From Proteobacteria bacterium 005FR1 (GTDB lineage: Bacteria; Pseudomonadota; Gammaproteobacteria; Pseudomonadales; Cellvibrionaceae), in assembly GCA_026192395.1 (NCBI GenBank), contig WACF01000001.1, forward strand, positions 240,879-304,878: 64,000 nucleotides of DNA, in the 5' to 3' direction. Position numbers and translations under genes: made by a program. Below the pieces are notes generated by a model. The model worked only from the letters and a program-made list of their open reading frames with translations. It searched no databases and was not told where the DNA came from. Each line of letters opens with the position of its first letter. Position 1 is the first letter of the stretch. Below are positions 1-8,038 of the stretch, in pieces.

Positions 1-1
1 C

Positions 2-274
2 GAAGTAGTGCCTCACAGCTTCCCCGATCATCATGAGTTCGCGCGGGATGATTTCCACTTCGGCGATGACTTGCCGGTGGTGATGACCGAAAAGGACGCA
101 GTGAAATGCAACGCGCTGCTCGAACCGGAGCAGGGCGCAAGCGATGTCTGGTATCTCAGTGTCGATAGCGAGCTCGACGATAGATTCTATGAATCGCTCA
201 TAGCGCGGCTCGCCAGTTTCCGCCCAGCAACAAACTCAATTCCAGATGCGGCAACGGTACAATCGAGCCGCTAA
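2..274 (+). CDS. lpxK: Tetraacyldisaccharide 4'-kinase LpxK, C-terminal part
   Basis: Only the last 90 or so codons are present; the reading frame is open at the left edge, so the start lies outside the window. The visible part begins E-V-V-P-H-S-F-P-D-H-H and contains DDLPVVMTEKDAVKC. The PDHH and (V/M)TEKDAVK motifs are characteristic of the LpxK C-terminal lobe. LpxK phosphorylates the 4' position of the lipid A disaccharide at the inner face of the inner membrane. It is followed 82 bp later by kdsB in the same direction, which matches the lpxK-kdsB-murB order known in Pseudomonas-like gammaproteobacteria. No Trm112/YcaR-type small gene is visible in the gap. Confidence 0.88.
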   Translation, partial: EVVPHSFPDHHEFARDDFHFGDDLPVVMTEKDAVKCNALLEPEQGASDVWYLSVDSELDDRFYESLIARLASFRPATNSIPDAATVQSSR

Positions 275-356
275 GGATCGAGCTGTGCTACATTGAGCGC
301 GGTTCCGGCGATAGGCCGGTCTGCCGATCCAGTCACCCGAGCAAAGCCAAAGAATC

Positions 357-1139
357 ATGTCACAATCCTTCTCCGTCATTATCCCCGCCCGTTATGCCTC
401 CAGCCGATTGCCGGGCAAAATGCTCGCGTCCATCGGCGGTAAACCGATGATCCAGCACGTCTACGAACGGGCTGCGCAGAGCAGTGCGACGCAGGTGGTG
501 ATTGCCACCGACGATGAGCGGATCATGGACGCAGTGCAGGGTTTCGGGGGCAAGGTGGTGATGACCGCGGTTGATCATCAGTCCGGCACGGATCGCCTGC
601 AGGAGGCAGCCAGTCTGCTGAAGCTCGGCAACAACGAAATCATCGTCAACGTGCAGGGCGACGAGCCGCTGATTCCGCCGCAAGTGATCGATCAGGTTGC
701 CGCCAACCTCGCGGCGGATACGCAGGCCAGTGTCGCGACCCTGTGTGAACGAATCACCGATGTACACGTTTTCCGCGATCCCAATGCGGTGAAGGTAGTG
801 GCCGACCACAATGGTCGTGCGCTCTACTTCAGTCGTGCTCCTATTCCCTGGCCGCGGGATGACTTCGCTGATGAACTCCTGTCTCGCGAACAAAGGCAGA
901 AGAATGCGGTCCTGGAATCCGCCTTTCGTCACATAGGTATCTACGCCTACCGGGTAAGCCTGCTGCACAAATTCATTGGTTGGCCAATGGCTCCGCTCGA
1001 GCGCATCGAAAAACTCGAGCAGCTGCGCGTGCTCTGGCAGGGAGAAAGCATTCATGTTGCAGAAGCCTGTCTGCCGGTCCCCGGCGGCGTGGATACGGCT
1101 CATGATCTCGCCAACGTACAGGCAATGATTGAACGCTAA
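357..1139 (+). CDS. kdsB: 3-deoxy-manno-octulosonate cytidylyltransferase KdsB
   Basis: This 260-residue protein is close to the usual KdsB length of about 250. It activates KDO as CMP-KDO for attachment to lipid A in the cytoplasm. The N terminus [19 protein letters not shown] is the nucleotide-binding signature of the family. Further family motifs are [12 protein letters not shown] near residue 100, and [12 protein letters not shown] followed by HIGIYAYR in the middle of the protein. The ATG at 357 begins directly at the conserved N terminus, so the start is well supported. It lies in a same-strand cluster with lpxK upstream and a phosphatase and murB downstream, consistent with a cell-envelope operon. 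Confidence 0.95.
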   Translation: MSQSFSVIIPARYASSRLPGKMLASIGGKPMIQHVYERAAQSSATQVVIATDDERIMDAVQGFGGKVVMTAVDHQSGTDRLQEAASLLKLGNNEIIVNVQGDEPLIPPQVIDQVAANLAADTQASVATLCERITDVHVFRDPNAVKVVADHNGRALYFSRAPIPWPRDDFADELLSREQRQKNAVLESAFRHIGIYAYRVSLLHKFIGWPMAPLERIEKLEQLRVLWQGESIHVAEACLPVPGGVDTAHDLANVQAMIER

Positions 1140-1164
1140 TCGACAAGGGAGCTAGACAGAACCG

Positions 1165-1635
1165 ATGATCAACGTCCTTTTCGTCTGCCTCGGCAACATC
1201 TGCCGTTCGCCAACCGCCCACGGTGTTTTCGAACATGTGGTGCGCGAGGCAAGCCTGACCGAAAAAATCTTCATCGACTCCGCCGGCACCGGTGACTGGC
1301 ACATCGGCTGCGCGCCAGACAAGCGCGCCCAGGCGGCTGCCAAGCAGCGCGGCTATCCGCTCGACCATCTGGTGGCGAGACAGGTGACGCCGGAAGACTT
1401 TCAGCGCTTCGATTACGTGTTGGCGATGGACAAGCAGAACCTCAGCAATCTGAGCGTCATGAAGCCGCACAGCTACGATGGCCATCTGGGATTGCTCCTG
1501 GAATTCGCTCGTCATCACGAGCTGGAGGAAGTGCCGGATCCGTACTACGGCGGCGACCAGGGCTTCGAAGACGTGCTCGACATGGTCGAAGACGCCAGCC
1601 GTGGTTTGCTGGATCATATTCGCCAGCGACTTTGA
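1165..1635 (+). CDS. Low molecular weight protein-tyrosine phosphatase
   Basis: The protein has 156 residues, the normal size for this family. The P-loop C(X)5R is visible as C8-LGNIC-R14-S, and the general-acid loop as D125-PYYGG. It should hydrolyse phosphotyrosine in the cytoplasm; the physiological substrate cannot be read from the sequence. In envelope gene clusters such enzymes often act on tyrosine kinases that control polysaccharide synthesis, but no such kinase is visible here. It sits 25 bp after kdsB, and its stop codon is reached just before the murB start, so co-transcription with both is likely. The ATG at 1165 places the P-loop eight residues from the start, as is typical. Confidence 0.9.
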   Translation: MINVLFVCLGNICRSPTAHGVFEHVVREASLTEKIFIDSAGTGDWHIGCAPDKRAQAAAKQRGYPLDHLVARQVTPEDFQRFDYVLAMDKQNLSNLSVMKPHSYDGHLGLLLEFARHHELEEVPDPYYGGDQGFEDVLDMVEDASRGLLDHIRQRL

Positions 1636-1646
1636 ACGACTTGCCC

Positions 1647-2672
1647 ATGACCAGCGTCGATCTTTTTACCGGCCGTTCGCTCCAGGCCTTCAACACGCTG
1701 GCAGTGCCGTGCATGGCAGCGCATTACCTGTGGGTCAGTAGCAGAGAGCAGTTGATTGTTGCGTTGCAGCGCGCCCAGCGCGAGCAACTGCAAGTGCTCG
1801 TGCTCGGCGGCGGCAGCAACGTGGTGCTGCCGGAAACTTTCGACGGTCTCGTCATCCACATCGGCATTCGCGGATTCGAAGTCGTTCGTGAGGATGATGA
1901 TCACCTGTGGCTCCGCGCGGGCGCCGGAGAGATCTGGCAGGATCTTGTGGAGTACTGTCTTGAGCACAACTACTTCGGGCTGGAAAATCTCTCGTTGATT
2001 CCCGGCACCGTCGGCGCGGCACCCATTCAAAACATCGGCGCCTACGGGGTGGAGTTGGAAAGCGTCTTTGCGGAACTCACTGCCGTCGATCGGCAGAGCC
2101 AACAAGAGGTAGTTTTCGATCGCGCCGCCTGTGAATTCAATTATCGTGACAGTGCGTTCAAACACCAGCTGAAAGATCGCTATGTCATCACCAGCGTGAC
2201 GTTCAAGCTCGGTAAGTCACCGCAATTAAACATATCCTACGCGCCCCTGCAGGATGCATTAGAGCAAGCGCCGCGTGAGGAACTGACCGCACGCATGGTA
2301 AGCGAAGCCGTTTGCATGATTCGCCGTAGCAAGCTTCCCGATCCTACTCAGATTCCGAACGCAGGCAGCTTCTTTAAAAATCCGATCATATCCCGTGAGC
2401 AGTTCGATGCACTGGCCGCGCGTTATCCGGACATCGCCAGTTACCCAGTGGATGCGGCGCGGGTAAAAATCGCCGCCGCCTGGTTGCTGGACAAGGCCGG
2501 CTGGCGCGGCAAAAGCGAAGGCGGACTGGGCATGCACTCGAAGCAGGCACTTGTCCTGGTGAATCCCGGCCGATGCTGCGGCCAGCAGGTACTCGACTAC
2601 GCCGCGAAAATTCAGCAGGACATTCTGCACCGGTTTGGAATCGAACTGGAGCGGGAGCCCGTTGCGTATTAG
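1647..2672 (+). CDS. murB: UDP-N-acetylenolpyruvoylglucosamine reductase MurB (type I)
   Basis: MurB reduces UDP-GlcNAc-enolpyruvate to UDP-MurNAc with NADPH and FAD in peptidoglycan synthesis. From the ATG at 1647 the product has 341 residues, near the E. coli type I length of 342. FAD-binding motifs LGGGSNV and IPGTVGAAPIQNIGAYG are present. The catalytic Ser is in NAGSFFKNP, and the late Glu region reads EGGLGMHSKQALVLVN. A TTG at 1632 would overlap the upstream phosphatase stop, but the ATG at 1647 fits the family N terminus (TSVDLFTGRSLQAFNTL) better. It is the last gene of the lpxK-kdsB-ptp-murB series. Confidence 0.95.
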   Translation: MTSVDLFTGRSLQAFNTLAVPCMAAHYLWVSSREQLIVALQRAQREQLQVLVLGGGSNVVLPETFDGLVIHIGIRGFEVVREDDDHLWLRAGAGEIWQDLVEYCLEHNYFGLENLSLIPGTVGAAPIQNIGAYGVELESVFAELTAVDRQSQQEVVFDRAACEFNYRDSAFKHQLKDRYVITSVTFKLGKSPQLNISYAPLQDALEQAPREELTARMVSEAVCMIRRSKLPDPTQIPNAGSFFKNPIISREQFDALAARYPDIASYPVDAARVKIAAAWLLDKAGWRGKSEGGLGMHSKQALVLVNPGRCCGQQVLDYAAKIQQDILHRFGIELEREPVAY

Positions 2673-2711
2673 GAATAGTCTCCAATCTCCAGTCTCCAGT
2701 ACACACTACTG

Positions 2712-2797
2712 CGTCATTCCGGCGAAGGCCGGAATCCACAGGGGGACAGATGAAGGTGCCGACAAGCATATGGATTCCGGCCTTCGCCGGAATGACG
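2712..2797. repeat. Inverted pair of 27-bp REP-like palindromes
   Basis: A 27-bp unit beginning CGTCATTCCGGCG at 2712-2738 is followed by its exact reverse complement at 2771-2797, separated by 32 bp. Each unit is itself nearly palindromic around GGCC. The same unit recurs at 9333-9359, 9523-9549 and four times near the right edge. This makes it a dispersed REP-like intergenic element of this genome, similar in style to dRS3-type repeats of other bacteria. The pair could form a long hairpin between murB and alkB. Confidence 0.85.
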
Positions 2798-2840
2798 ATG
2801 GAAAGTACTGTCGATTTCTGGCTTTGTTTCTTCGCGCCCT

Positions 2841-3476
2841 ATGAATGACCTCTTTCAGACTAGCAGCCCCGAGCGCATCTCGCTGGACGCGGGCGAGCTC
2901 GTCCTCATCCGCGACTGGCTTTCGCCACTTGAAGCCGACAATTGCTTCCACCGCCTGCGCGGAACCACCGCCTGGGAGCAATCCACCATCACCATCGCTG
3001 GGAGAAAGGTTCTGATTCCGCGGCTCAATGCCTGGTACGGCGATCCTGGAATGAGTTACCGCTATTCAGGCACCCGTTTCGAGGCGTTCCCCTGGACTGG
3101 CGAGCTCGCTGAACTGCGCTCTAAAGTGCAGGGAACCGCCGATGAGTTTTGCGGACCGGTGCAATTTGCCATCAATAGCGCCTTGCTTAACCTCTATCGA
3201 GATGGAAACGACAGCGTCGGTTGGCATGCCGATAACGAGGCCGAACTCGGACCACAGCCGCAGATCGCTTCGCTTTCGCTCGGCGCAACCCGGCGATTTG
3301 TGCTCAAGCAGCGGCGCGATAAGGGGCGAAGGCTCGAGCTGGAACTCACTTCCGGATCACTGCTATTAATGCTTGGCGACCTGCAGCAGCACTGGTTGCA
3401 CGCCGTCCCGAAGACGCGCAAACCTGTCGGGGAGCGGATCAATCTTACTTTTCGCCAGGTTGCCCGTCCTGCCTGA
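2841..3476 (+). CDS. alkB: AlkB-family 2-oxoglutarate/Fe(II) dioxygenase
   Basis: This 211-residue protein matches the short AlkB homologues (ALKBH2/3-like). They repair 1-methyladenine and 3-methylcytosine by oxidative demethylation. Iron ligands are visible as H129-x-D131 (GWHADNE) and H187 (HWLHAVPK). The 2-oxoglutarate-binding pair is R199/R205 in the RxNxTxR motif ERINLTFR. The substrate-loop sequence PRLNAWYGDPGMSYRYSG is also typical. The ATG at 2841 has only a weak ribosome site. A REP pair lies just upstream, and a decayed copy of this gene's first 80 or so bases is found near 9408, also beside a REP unit. Confidence 0.92.
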   Translation: MNDLFQTSSPERISLDAGELVLIRDWLSPLEADNCFHRLRGTTAWEQSTITIAGRKVLIPRLNAWYGDPGMSYRYSGTRFEAFPWTGELAELRSKVQGTADEFCGPVQFAINSALLNLYRDGNDSVGWHADNEAELGPQPQIASLSLGATRRFVLKQRRDKGRRLELELTSGSLLLMLGDLQQHWLHAVPKTRKPVGERINLTFRQVARPA

Positions 3477-3725
3477 GCTGCCGGCGAGCGCGAATCGTTT
3501 CCTTACAGCAGGAATGCCGCGCTATACCAATGAAATCAGTGCCAGCCGCAGGAGTTTGGGCTAGGCATTCCATGCCAGCGATGTTACATTTTCCGGCGCT
3601 CGCGCCCTCTTTTGCATCGGTCCTTGATGACGTTCCGCAAGAGCGGGGCGCGTAAGAAAAACAGCAATATCACACATCGTTTTCCCCGTGCATTGGCCGC
3701 TCACGGGGAAGCGGCGGGGAAGACA

Positions 3726-4385
3726 ATGGCAATAAAGATTCTGGTTGTCGATGACCACGATTTGGTCCGGATGGGGATCGCCCGGATGCTGGAGGACGTC
3801 GACAATTTCGAAGTCGTCGGCGATGCGAAAACCGGGGAGGAGGCCCTGCAGATTTGCCGCAAGCAACGGCCCGACGTTGTCTTGATGGACGTGAAGATGC
3901 CCGGCATCGGCGGTGTGGAAGCCACCCGCAAACTACTCGCTACCGACCCGGATATCAAAGTGGTGGCGGTCACCGCCTGTGATGATGACCTCTATCCCGA
4001 GCGTCTGATGAAAGCGGGCGCCCTCGGCTACATCACCAAGGGCGCGGAAGTGGACGAAATGATCACGGCGATCCATTCCGTCTGCAAGGGCAAGCCCTAC
4101 ATGAGCAGCTCCATCGCCCAGCAACTGGCGCTGAAGAAATTCGGGGCGAGTAACAAGGGCAGCAGCCCATTCGAGAGCCTGTCCGAGCGGGAGTTGCAAA
4201 CCGCGGTAATGATTGTCAACGGCCGCAAGGTCCAGGAAATCGCGGACACCTTCCACGTCAGTCCCAAGACCGTCAATAGCTATCGCTACCGCATCTTCGA
4301 AAAGCTCACAATCAACTCCGATGTGGAGCTTGCATTACTGGCGGTTCGCCACAATATCCTCGATCTCGAGCCAATCTCCGATTAG
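3726..4385 (+). CDS. uvrY: UvrY/GacA-type LuxR-family response regulator
   Basis: The protein has 219 residues from the ATG at 3726, preceded by GGCGGGGAAG. A longer frame starting at 3612 exists, but the family N terminus is MAIKILVVDDHDLVRMGI, so 3726 is preferred. The receiver domain shows DDH, the phospho-acceptor D in DVVLMDVKMPG, and a conserved Lys near GYITKGA. The C-terminal LuxR-type HTH reads LSERELQTAVMIVNGRKVQEIADTFHVSPKTVNSYRYRIFEKL. GacA/UvrY is the partner of the GacS/BarA kinase and activates small RNAs that titrate CsrA/RsmA. Its position before uvrC and pgsA is the conserved gammaproteobacterial order. The kinase is not in this window. Confidence 0.93.
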   Translation: MAIKILVVDDHDLVRMGIARMLEDVDNFEVVGDAKTGEEALQICRKQRPDVVLMDVKMPGIGGVEATRKLLATDPDIKVVAVTACDDDLYPERLMKAGALGYITKGAEVDEMITAIHSVCKGKPYMSSSIAQQLALKKFGASNKGSSPFESLSERELQTAVMIVNGRKVQEIADTFHVSPKTVNSYRYRIFEKLTINSDVELALLAVRHNILDLEPISD

Positions 4386-4395
4386 CAGTCGCTAG

Positions 4396-4464
4396 TCTCC
4401 AGATCCCAGTCGCCAGATTCTTCGCCCATTTTCTGGAGAGTGGCGACAGGGCTCTGGCGACTGG
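4396..4464. other. Interleaved inverted repeats between uvrY and uvrC
   Basis: Two inverted repeats interleave here. TCTCCAGA at 4396-4403 pairs with 4432-4439, and the 12-base CCAGTCGCCAGA at 4406-4417 pairs with 4453-4464. The order A-B-A'-B' allows either alternative hairpins or an H-type pseudoknot in the transcript. Similar TCTCCAGT units occur after murB around 2680-2700, so this may be a dispersed simple repeat rather than a regulator. Confidence 0.5.
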
Positions 4465-4527
4465 CATCCCGTGCTATCATCCTCGAACGCACATCTGCCC
4501 TGTAGTAACGCCGCGCCGTCCTATCGC

Positions 4528-6360
4528 ATGTCCCCAGAATCAACTCAATTTGACTCCAAGCTCTTCCTCAAGCACCTGAGCTCCCAGCCCGGCGTCTACC
4601 AGATGTACGACGCCGAGGGCAAAGTGCTTTACGTCGGAAAGGCGAAGAACCTCAAGAATCGTGTCTCCAGCTACTTCCGCAGCTCAGGGCTCGCGCCGAA
4701 GACCGCTGCGCTGGTGAGCAAGATCCACAACGTTCAGGTCACGGTCACCCAGAGCGAAATGGAAGCGCTCATCCTCGAGCAGAACCTGATCAAGGCACAG
4801 CGACCGCCCTACAACATTCTGCTGCGGGACGACAAATCCTATCCCTATATTTTCCTCAGCAGCAGTGAGGACTTTCCCCGCATCACCATGCACCGCGGCG
4901 CCAAAAACCGTACCGGTCAATATTTCGGGCCCTATCCGGGCGTGGGCGCGGTGCGCGACAGCCTCAACTTTTTGCAGAAGACCTTCCGCGTGCGCCAGTG
5001 CGAGGACAGCGTCTTCCGCAACCGAAGCCGGCCCTGCCTGCAGTATCAGATCAACCGCTGCACCGCACCCTGCGTCGGCCTGATCAGCCCCGAGGACTAC
5101 GCCCAGGACGTACGCCATACCGCGATGTTTCTCAGTGGTCGTAGCGGGGAACTGACCCGCGAGCTGGCCGACCAGATGGAAGCCGCGGCCGAGGCCCAGG
5201 ACTACGAAAAAGCTGCCGTGCTGCGCGACCAGATCGGCGCGCTGCGAGCCATTCAGGCCCAGCAGTTCGCTGAAGCCGATAGCGGCGAGCTGGATGTGGT
5301 GGCACTGGCGAGGGAAGGAGACAGTATCTGCGTGCATGTCCTCTATGTGCGGCAGGGCCGCATTCTTGGCAGCCGCAGCTACTACTACCAGGAGAAACTG
5401 CCCCAGAGCGACGGCGAATTCCTGATGGAATTCATGCCCCAGTTCTATCTCGGCACCCGCACCCGGGAGATTCCGCCCCTGATCGTCACCAGCGCGGCGA
5501 TCGACGACAAAGACCTGCTGGAAGCCGCGCTCAAGGAAGTCCGCAGCCGCAATGTGGCCATTGCCCATCAGGTGCGAGGCGCCCGCCAGAAGTGGCTGGA
5601 GCTCGCTCAACGGGCTGCGCGGGAAAACCTGATCGCCCACGCCCGCAGTCAGCAGAGCATGCAGCGGCGTTTCGAGGCGCTGCAGGAGGAGCTCGAGCTG
5701 GACGAGACCCCAAATCGCTTGGAGTGCTTCGACATCAGCCACAGCAGTGGCGAGGCGACGGTTGCCTCCTGTGTGGTGTTTGATCAGGACGGACCGGTCA
5801 GCTCTGACTACCGACGCTTTAATATCAAGGACGTGACGGCGGGCGACGACTACGCGGCCATGGAGCAGGCCATCAGCCGTCGCTACACCCGCATTCAGAA
5901 GGGCGAGGGCGTACTGCCGGACATCCTCCTTATCGATGGCGGCAAGGGCCAACTCAATGCCGCCAGGAAGGTGCTGGCTGAGCTGGGCGTAAACGATCTG
6001 CGCCTGCTGGGCGTAGCCAAAGGCACCACTCGCAAAGCGGGCTTCGAAACCCTGTTCGTCGACGAGGCAGGCAACCCCAAGATCATTCCCGGTGACTCGC
6101 CGGCCCTGCACCTGATCCAGGCGGTGCGCGATGAAGCTCACCGCTTCGCCATCACCGGACACAAGAACAAGCGCGACAAGAAACGGCGCACTTCTGTGCT
6201 GGAAGACATCCCGGGGGTCGGCGCCAAGCGGCGCCGTGAACTGCTGCGCCACTTCGGTGGCATGCAGGAGGTCCGCAAGGCTAGTGTGGACGAATTGGCT
6301 AAAGTCCCGTCAATCAGCAAAAAGATCGCGGAAGATATTTACAGCAGCCTGCACAGTTAG
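4528..6360 (+). CDS. uvrC: Excinuclease ABC subunit C (UvrC)
   Basis: UvrC makes the two incisions around a lesion in nucleotide excision repair. From the ATG at 4528 it has 610 residues, the length of the E. coli protein; an upstream in-frame ATG at 4471 would add 19 unconserved residues. Domains in order: GIY-YIG nuclease (GVYQMYD...VLYVGKAKNLKNRVSSYF), a UVR motif (EAQDYEKAAVLRDQIGAL), the RNase H-like C-terminal nuclease (LECFDISHSSGE; LLIDGGKGQLNAA) and a terminal HhH pair (LEDIPGVGAKRRRELL). It follows uvrY and precedes pgsA, as in other gammaproteobacteria. Confidence 0.97.
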   Translation: MSPESTQFDSKLFLKHLSSQPGVYQMYDAEGKVLYVGKAKNLKNRVSSYFRSSGLAPKTAALVSKIHNVQVTVTQSEMEALILEQNLIKAQRPPYNILLRDDKSYPYIFLSSSEDFPRITMHRGAKNRTGQYFGPYPGVGAVRDSLNFLQKTFRVRQCEDSVFRNRSRPCLQYQINRCTAPCVGLISPEDYAQDVRHTAMFLSGRSGELTRELADQMEAAAEAQDYEKAAVLRDQIGALRAIQAQQFAEADSGELDVVALAREGDSICVHVLYVRQGRILGSRSYYYQEKLPQSDGEFLMEFMPQFYLGTRTREIPPLIVTSAAIDDKDLLEAALKEVRSRNVAIAHQVRGARQKWLELAQRAARENLIAHARSQQSMQRRFEALQEELELDETPNRLECFDISHSSGEATVASCVVFDQDGPVSSDYRRFNIKDVTAGDDYAAMEQAISRRYTRIQKGEGVLPDILLIDGGKGQLNAARKVLAELGVNDLRLLGVAKGTTRKAGFETLFVDEAGNPKIIPGDSPALHLIQAVRDEAHRFAITGHKNKRDKKRRTSVLEDIPGVGAKRRRELLRHFGGMQEVRKASVDELAKVPSISKKIAEDIYSSLHS

Positions 6361-6531
6361 TAAGTTGCAGCGCTTTTCGAAACTCGAGCTCAGGCGAAGC
6401 ATCCAACAGCAGGCAAGCCATAGCCCATCGCGAGGCAGCCAGTGCAAAGCGGGAATCGGCAGAAAAAGCGGAATTCACATGACAACGACTGAACACTTTG
6501 AGCCGACTTGCAAAAGCCTGCAGGTAGAAGT

Positions 6532-7134
6532 ATGAAGATACCGCCGATGACCATTGCCACGCAGCTCACGCTGCTGCGCATCGCCTTCATCCCGCTGCTG
6601 GTCGCGGTTTTTTACATTCCCTACAAGTGGCACTACCTGGCCTCGGCCGCGGTATTCAGCCTCGCCGCCATTACCGACTGGCTGGACGGCTACATCGCTC
6701 GCAAATACGATCAGAGTACCGCCTTCGGCGCCTTCCTGGATCCGGTGGCGGATAAGCTGATGGTGGTGGTCGCCCTGGTGCTGCTGGTGGAATCCCACGC
6801 CTCGCCCTGGTTCGCCGTCCCGGCCGCTGTCATCGTCGGCCGGGAAATCGTCGTCTCCGCGCTCCGAGAGTGGATGGCCGAACTGGGTGCCCGCGCCTCA
6901 GTGGCGGTGTCCAACCTGGGCAAGGTCAAGACGACCTTTCAGATGACCGCCATCATTGTGTTGCTCATGTTCCCCCCAGTAAAAGGCTCATTTTTCACCG
7001 CCCTCGGCTACGTCTGCCTGTACATTGCAGCTATCCTCACCCTCTGGTCGATGTTCATTTATCTCAAGGCTGCCTGGCCCTATCTGGCTCGGCATGAAAA
7101 CCAGCCACCCGTCGACGCAGAGCAGGGCGAGTAA
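6532..7134 (+). CDS. pgsA: CDP-diacylglycerol-glycerol-3-phosphate 3-phosphatidyltransferase PgsA
   Basis: PgsA makes phosphatidylglycerophosphate in the inner membrane, the committed step to phosphatidylglycerol and cardiolipin. The CDP-alcohol phosphotransferase signature DG(x2)AR(x8)G(x3)D(x3)D is intact: it starts at DGYIARKYDQ, and the last two aspartates lie in FLDPVADK. Several hydrophobic helices are evident (FIPLLVAVFYI, LMVVVALVLLV, MTAIIVLLMF, LYIAAILTLWSMFIYL). The ATG at 6532 follows CAGGTAGAAG and gives 200 residues; an ATG at 6547 is also possible, and a TTG at 6508 less so. In E. coli this gene is followed by tRNA-Gly, -Cys and -Leu. Here tRNA-Thr follows, and Cys and Leu are further away on the other strand. 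Confidence 0.95.
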   Translation: MKIPPMTIATQLTLLRIAFIPLLVAVFYIPYKWHYLASAAVFSLAAITDWLDGYIARKYDQSTAFGAFLDPVADKLMVVVALVLLVESHASPWFAVPAAVIVGREIVVSALREWMAELGARASVAVSNLGKVKTTFQMTAIIVLLMFPPVKGSFFTALGYVCLYIAAILTLWSMFIYLKAAWPYLARHENQPPVDAEQGE

Positions 7135-7205
7135 CGAAGAGAGCTAAAGCCCTCGCAAAAATTAGCGGCGCAGCGCTCAAGCACACACTATAATTGCGAC
7201 CCTCA

Positions 7206-7281
7206 GCCGGCATAGCTCAGTTGGTAGAGCAGCGCATTCGTAATGCGAAGGTCGTAGGTTCGACTCCTATTGCCGGCACCA
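7206..7281 (+). tRNA. tRNA-Thr (anticodon CGT)
   Basis: A full cloverleaf can be drawn. Acceptor GCCGGCA pairs with TGCCGGC, the D arm is GCTC...GAGC, the anticodon loop is TTCGTAA with CGT at 7239-7241, the T arm is GTAGG-TTCGACT-CCTAT, and an encoded ACCA ends at 7281. The central part closely resembles E. coli thrW as I remember it. It decodes ACG. thrW-type genes are common phage attachment sites, but I see no integrase nor a second copy of its 3' end here. Confidence 0.96.
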
Positions 7282-7290
7282 CTTCACAGA

Positions 7291-7316
7291 AAATGGCCAG
7301 CTTCGACTGGCCATTT
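7291..7316 (+). terminator. Hairpin after tRNA-Thr
   Basis: A perfect 10-bp stem AAATGGCCAG / CTGGCCATTT with loop CTTCGA lies 9 bp after the tRNA CCA end. The descending arm ends in TTT but no long T tract follows, so it is a plausible but not strong intrinsic terminator for the tRNA transcript. Confidence 0.6.
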
Positions 7317-7526
7317 ATCTATCTGGCATTTGGATTTGCTAACATCCTTCCCCGGCTGACCCGTTCGATGGTCGGCAACTACAATCAAAAGGATCGGTTT
7401 TTCGGGGCAAGCGGACTGCTCAATCCTCCTTTCTGTACCGTGCAGAGCTGATGTTCTCCCCATGCCCTCGCAGTCTCAGGGCCTACGCCTCGTTTTACCA
7501 TCCTCCGAACTACGTCAGGTGATCTG

Positions 7527-8027
7527 ATGAAGTGGACCAGAGCACTATCTGTACTCACGACTATCGTCATTTCAGGGACAGTTTGCGGAGCGGTTGCGAT
7601 GACTTTGAAGGATTTGGGGAAGGTATGCCTGTTTTCGGGTATGTCCGGGACCATTGAGATGAACGGGAAGCCGCTCGCGAATGTCCGGCTTGTCCGGAAG
7701 GCTGAATCAAGCACCGATGAAATCACAACCGACGAGAATGGTCATTTCGAATTTCCTCCGCTGTTTCGGCGGACGTTCGCGAAATACCTGCCGCAGGAAT
7801 TCGTGGCGAGTCAGCAGATCACGGCCTACCACGAGGGAAATGAATATGTGATTTGGAGTGGCGTCAAGCGAGAGCCGGAAGAGAACGCGGAATCACGAGG
7901 GAAGCCGCTCGTTGTTCGTTGCGAGCTCACATTGGAAGAAAAGAATCTGGTCATCGTCGATGGCTCGCCCATATTCAGCCGTTGTGCTTGGGACGTTGAG
8001 CCAGATCCACAAGAGGACATCTTTTAA
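7527..8027 (+). CDS. DUF6795-type small protein, possible lipase partner
   Basis: The protein has 166 residues. The start TGATCTG-ATG is preceded by AGGTGATC, giving a usable ribosome site. Residues 1-25 (MKWTRALSVLTTIVISGTVCGAVA) resemble a signal peptide or membrane anchor. The core VCLFSGMSGTIEMNGKPLANVRLVR...TTDENGHFEFPPLF looks like a transthyretin/carboxypeptidase-regulatory-like beta sandwich. It resembles the domain named DUF6795 as I recall it; that match is from memory. The gene ends 11 bp before the lipase gene, so the two are almost surely co-transcribed. The role is unknown; it may be a chaperone, cargo or antagonist of the lipase. No type VI secretion gene is nearby. Confidence 0.75.
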   Translation: MKWTRALSVLTTIVISGTVCGAVAMTLKDLGKVCLFSGMSGTIEMNGKPLANVRLVRKAESSTDEITTDENGHFEFPPLFRRTFAKYLPQEFVASQQITAYHEGNEYVIWSGVKREPEENAESRGKPLVVRCELTLEEKNLVIVDGSPIFSRCAWDVEPDPQEDIF

Positions 8028-8038
8028 AGGACTTACTC

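Noticed and set aside
360..1103. 247-codon open frame opposite kdsB
   Set aside because: Shadow of kdsB.
2712..2797. Possible CRISPR-like repeats
   Set aside because: The repeats are palindromic REP units in inverted pairs, with no regular spacers and no cas genes.
4684..6252. 522-codon open frame on the minus strand opposite uvrC
   Set aside because: It is a shadow of uvrC in GC-rich DNA; the product has no motif and uvrC is certain.
7206..7281. tRNA-Thr as an attachment site of an integrated island
   Set aside because: No integrase and no second copy of the tRNA 3' end was found downstream.
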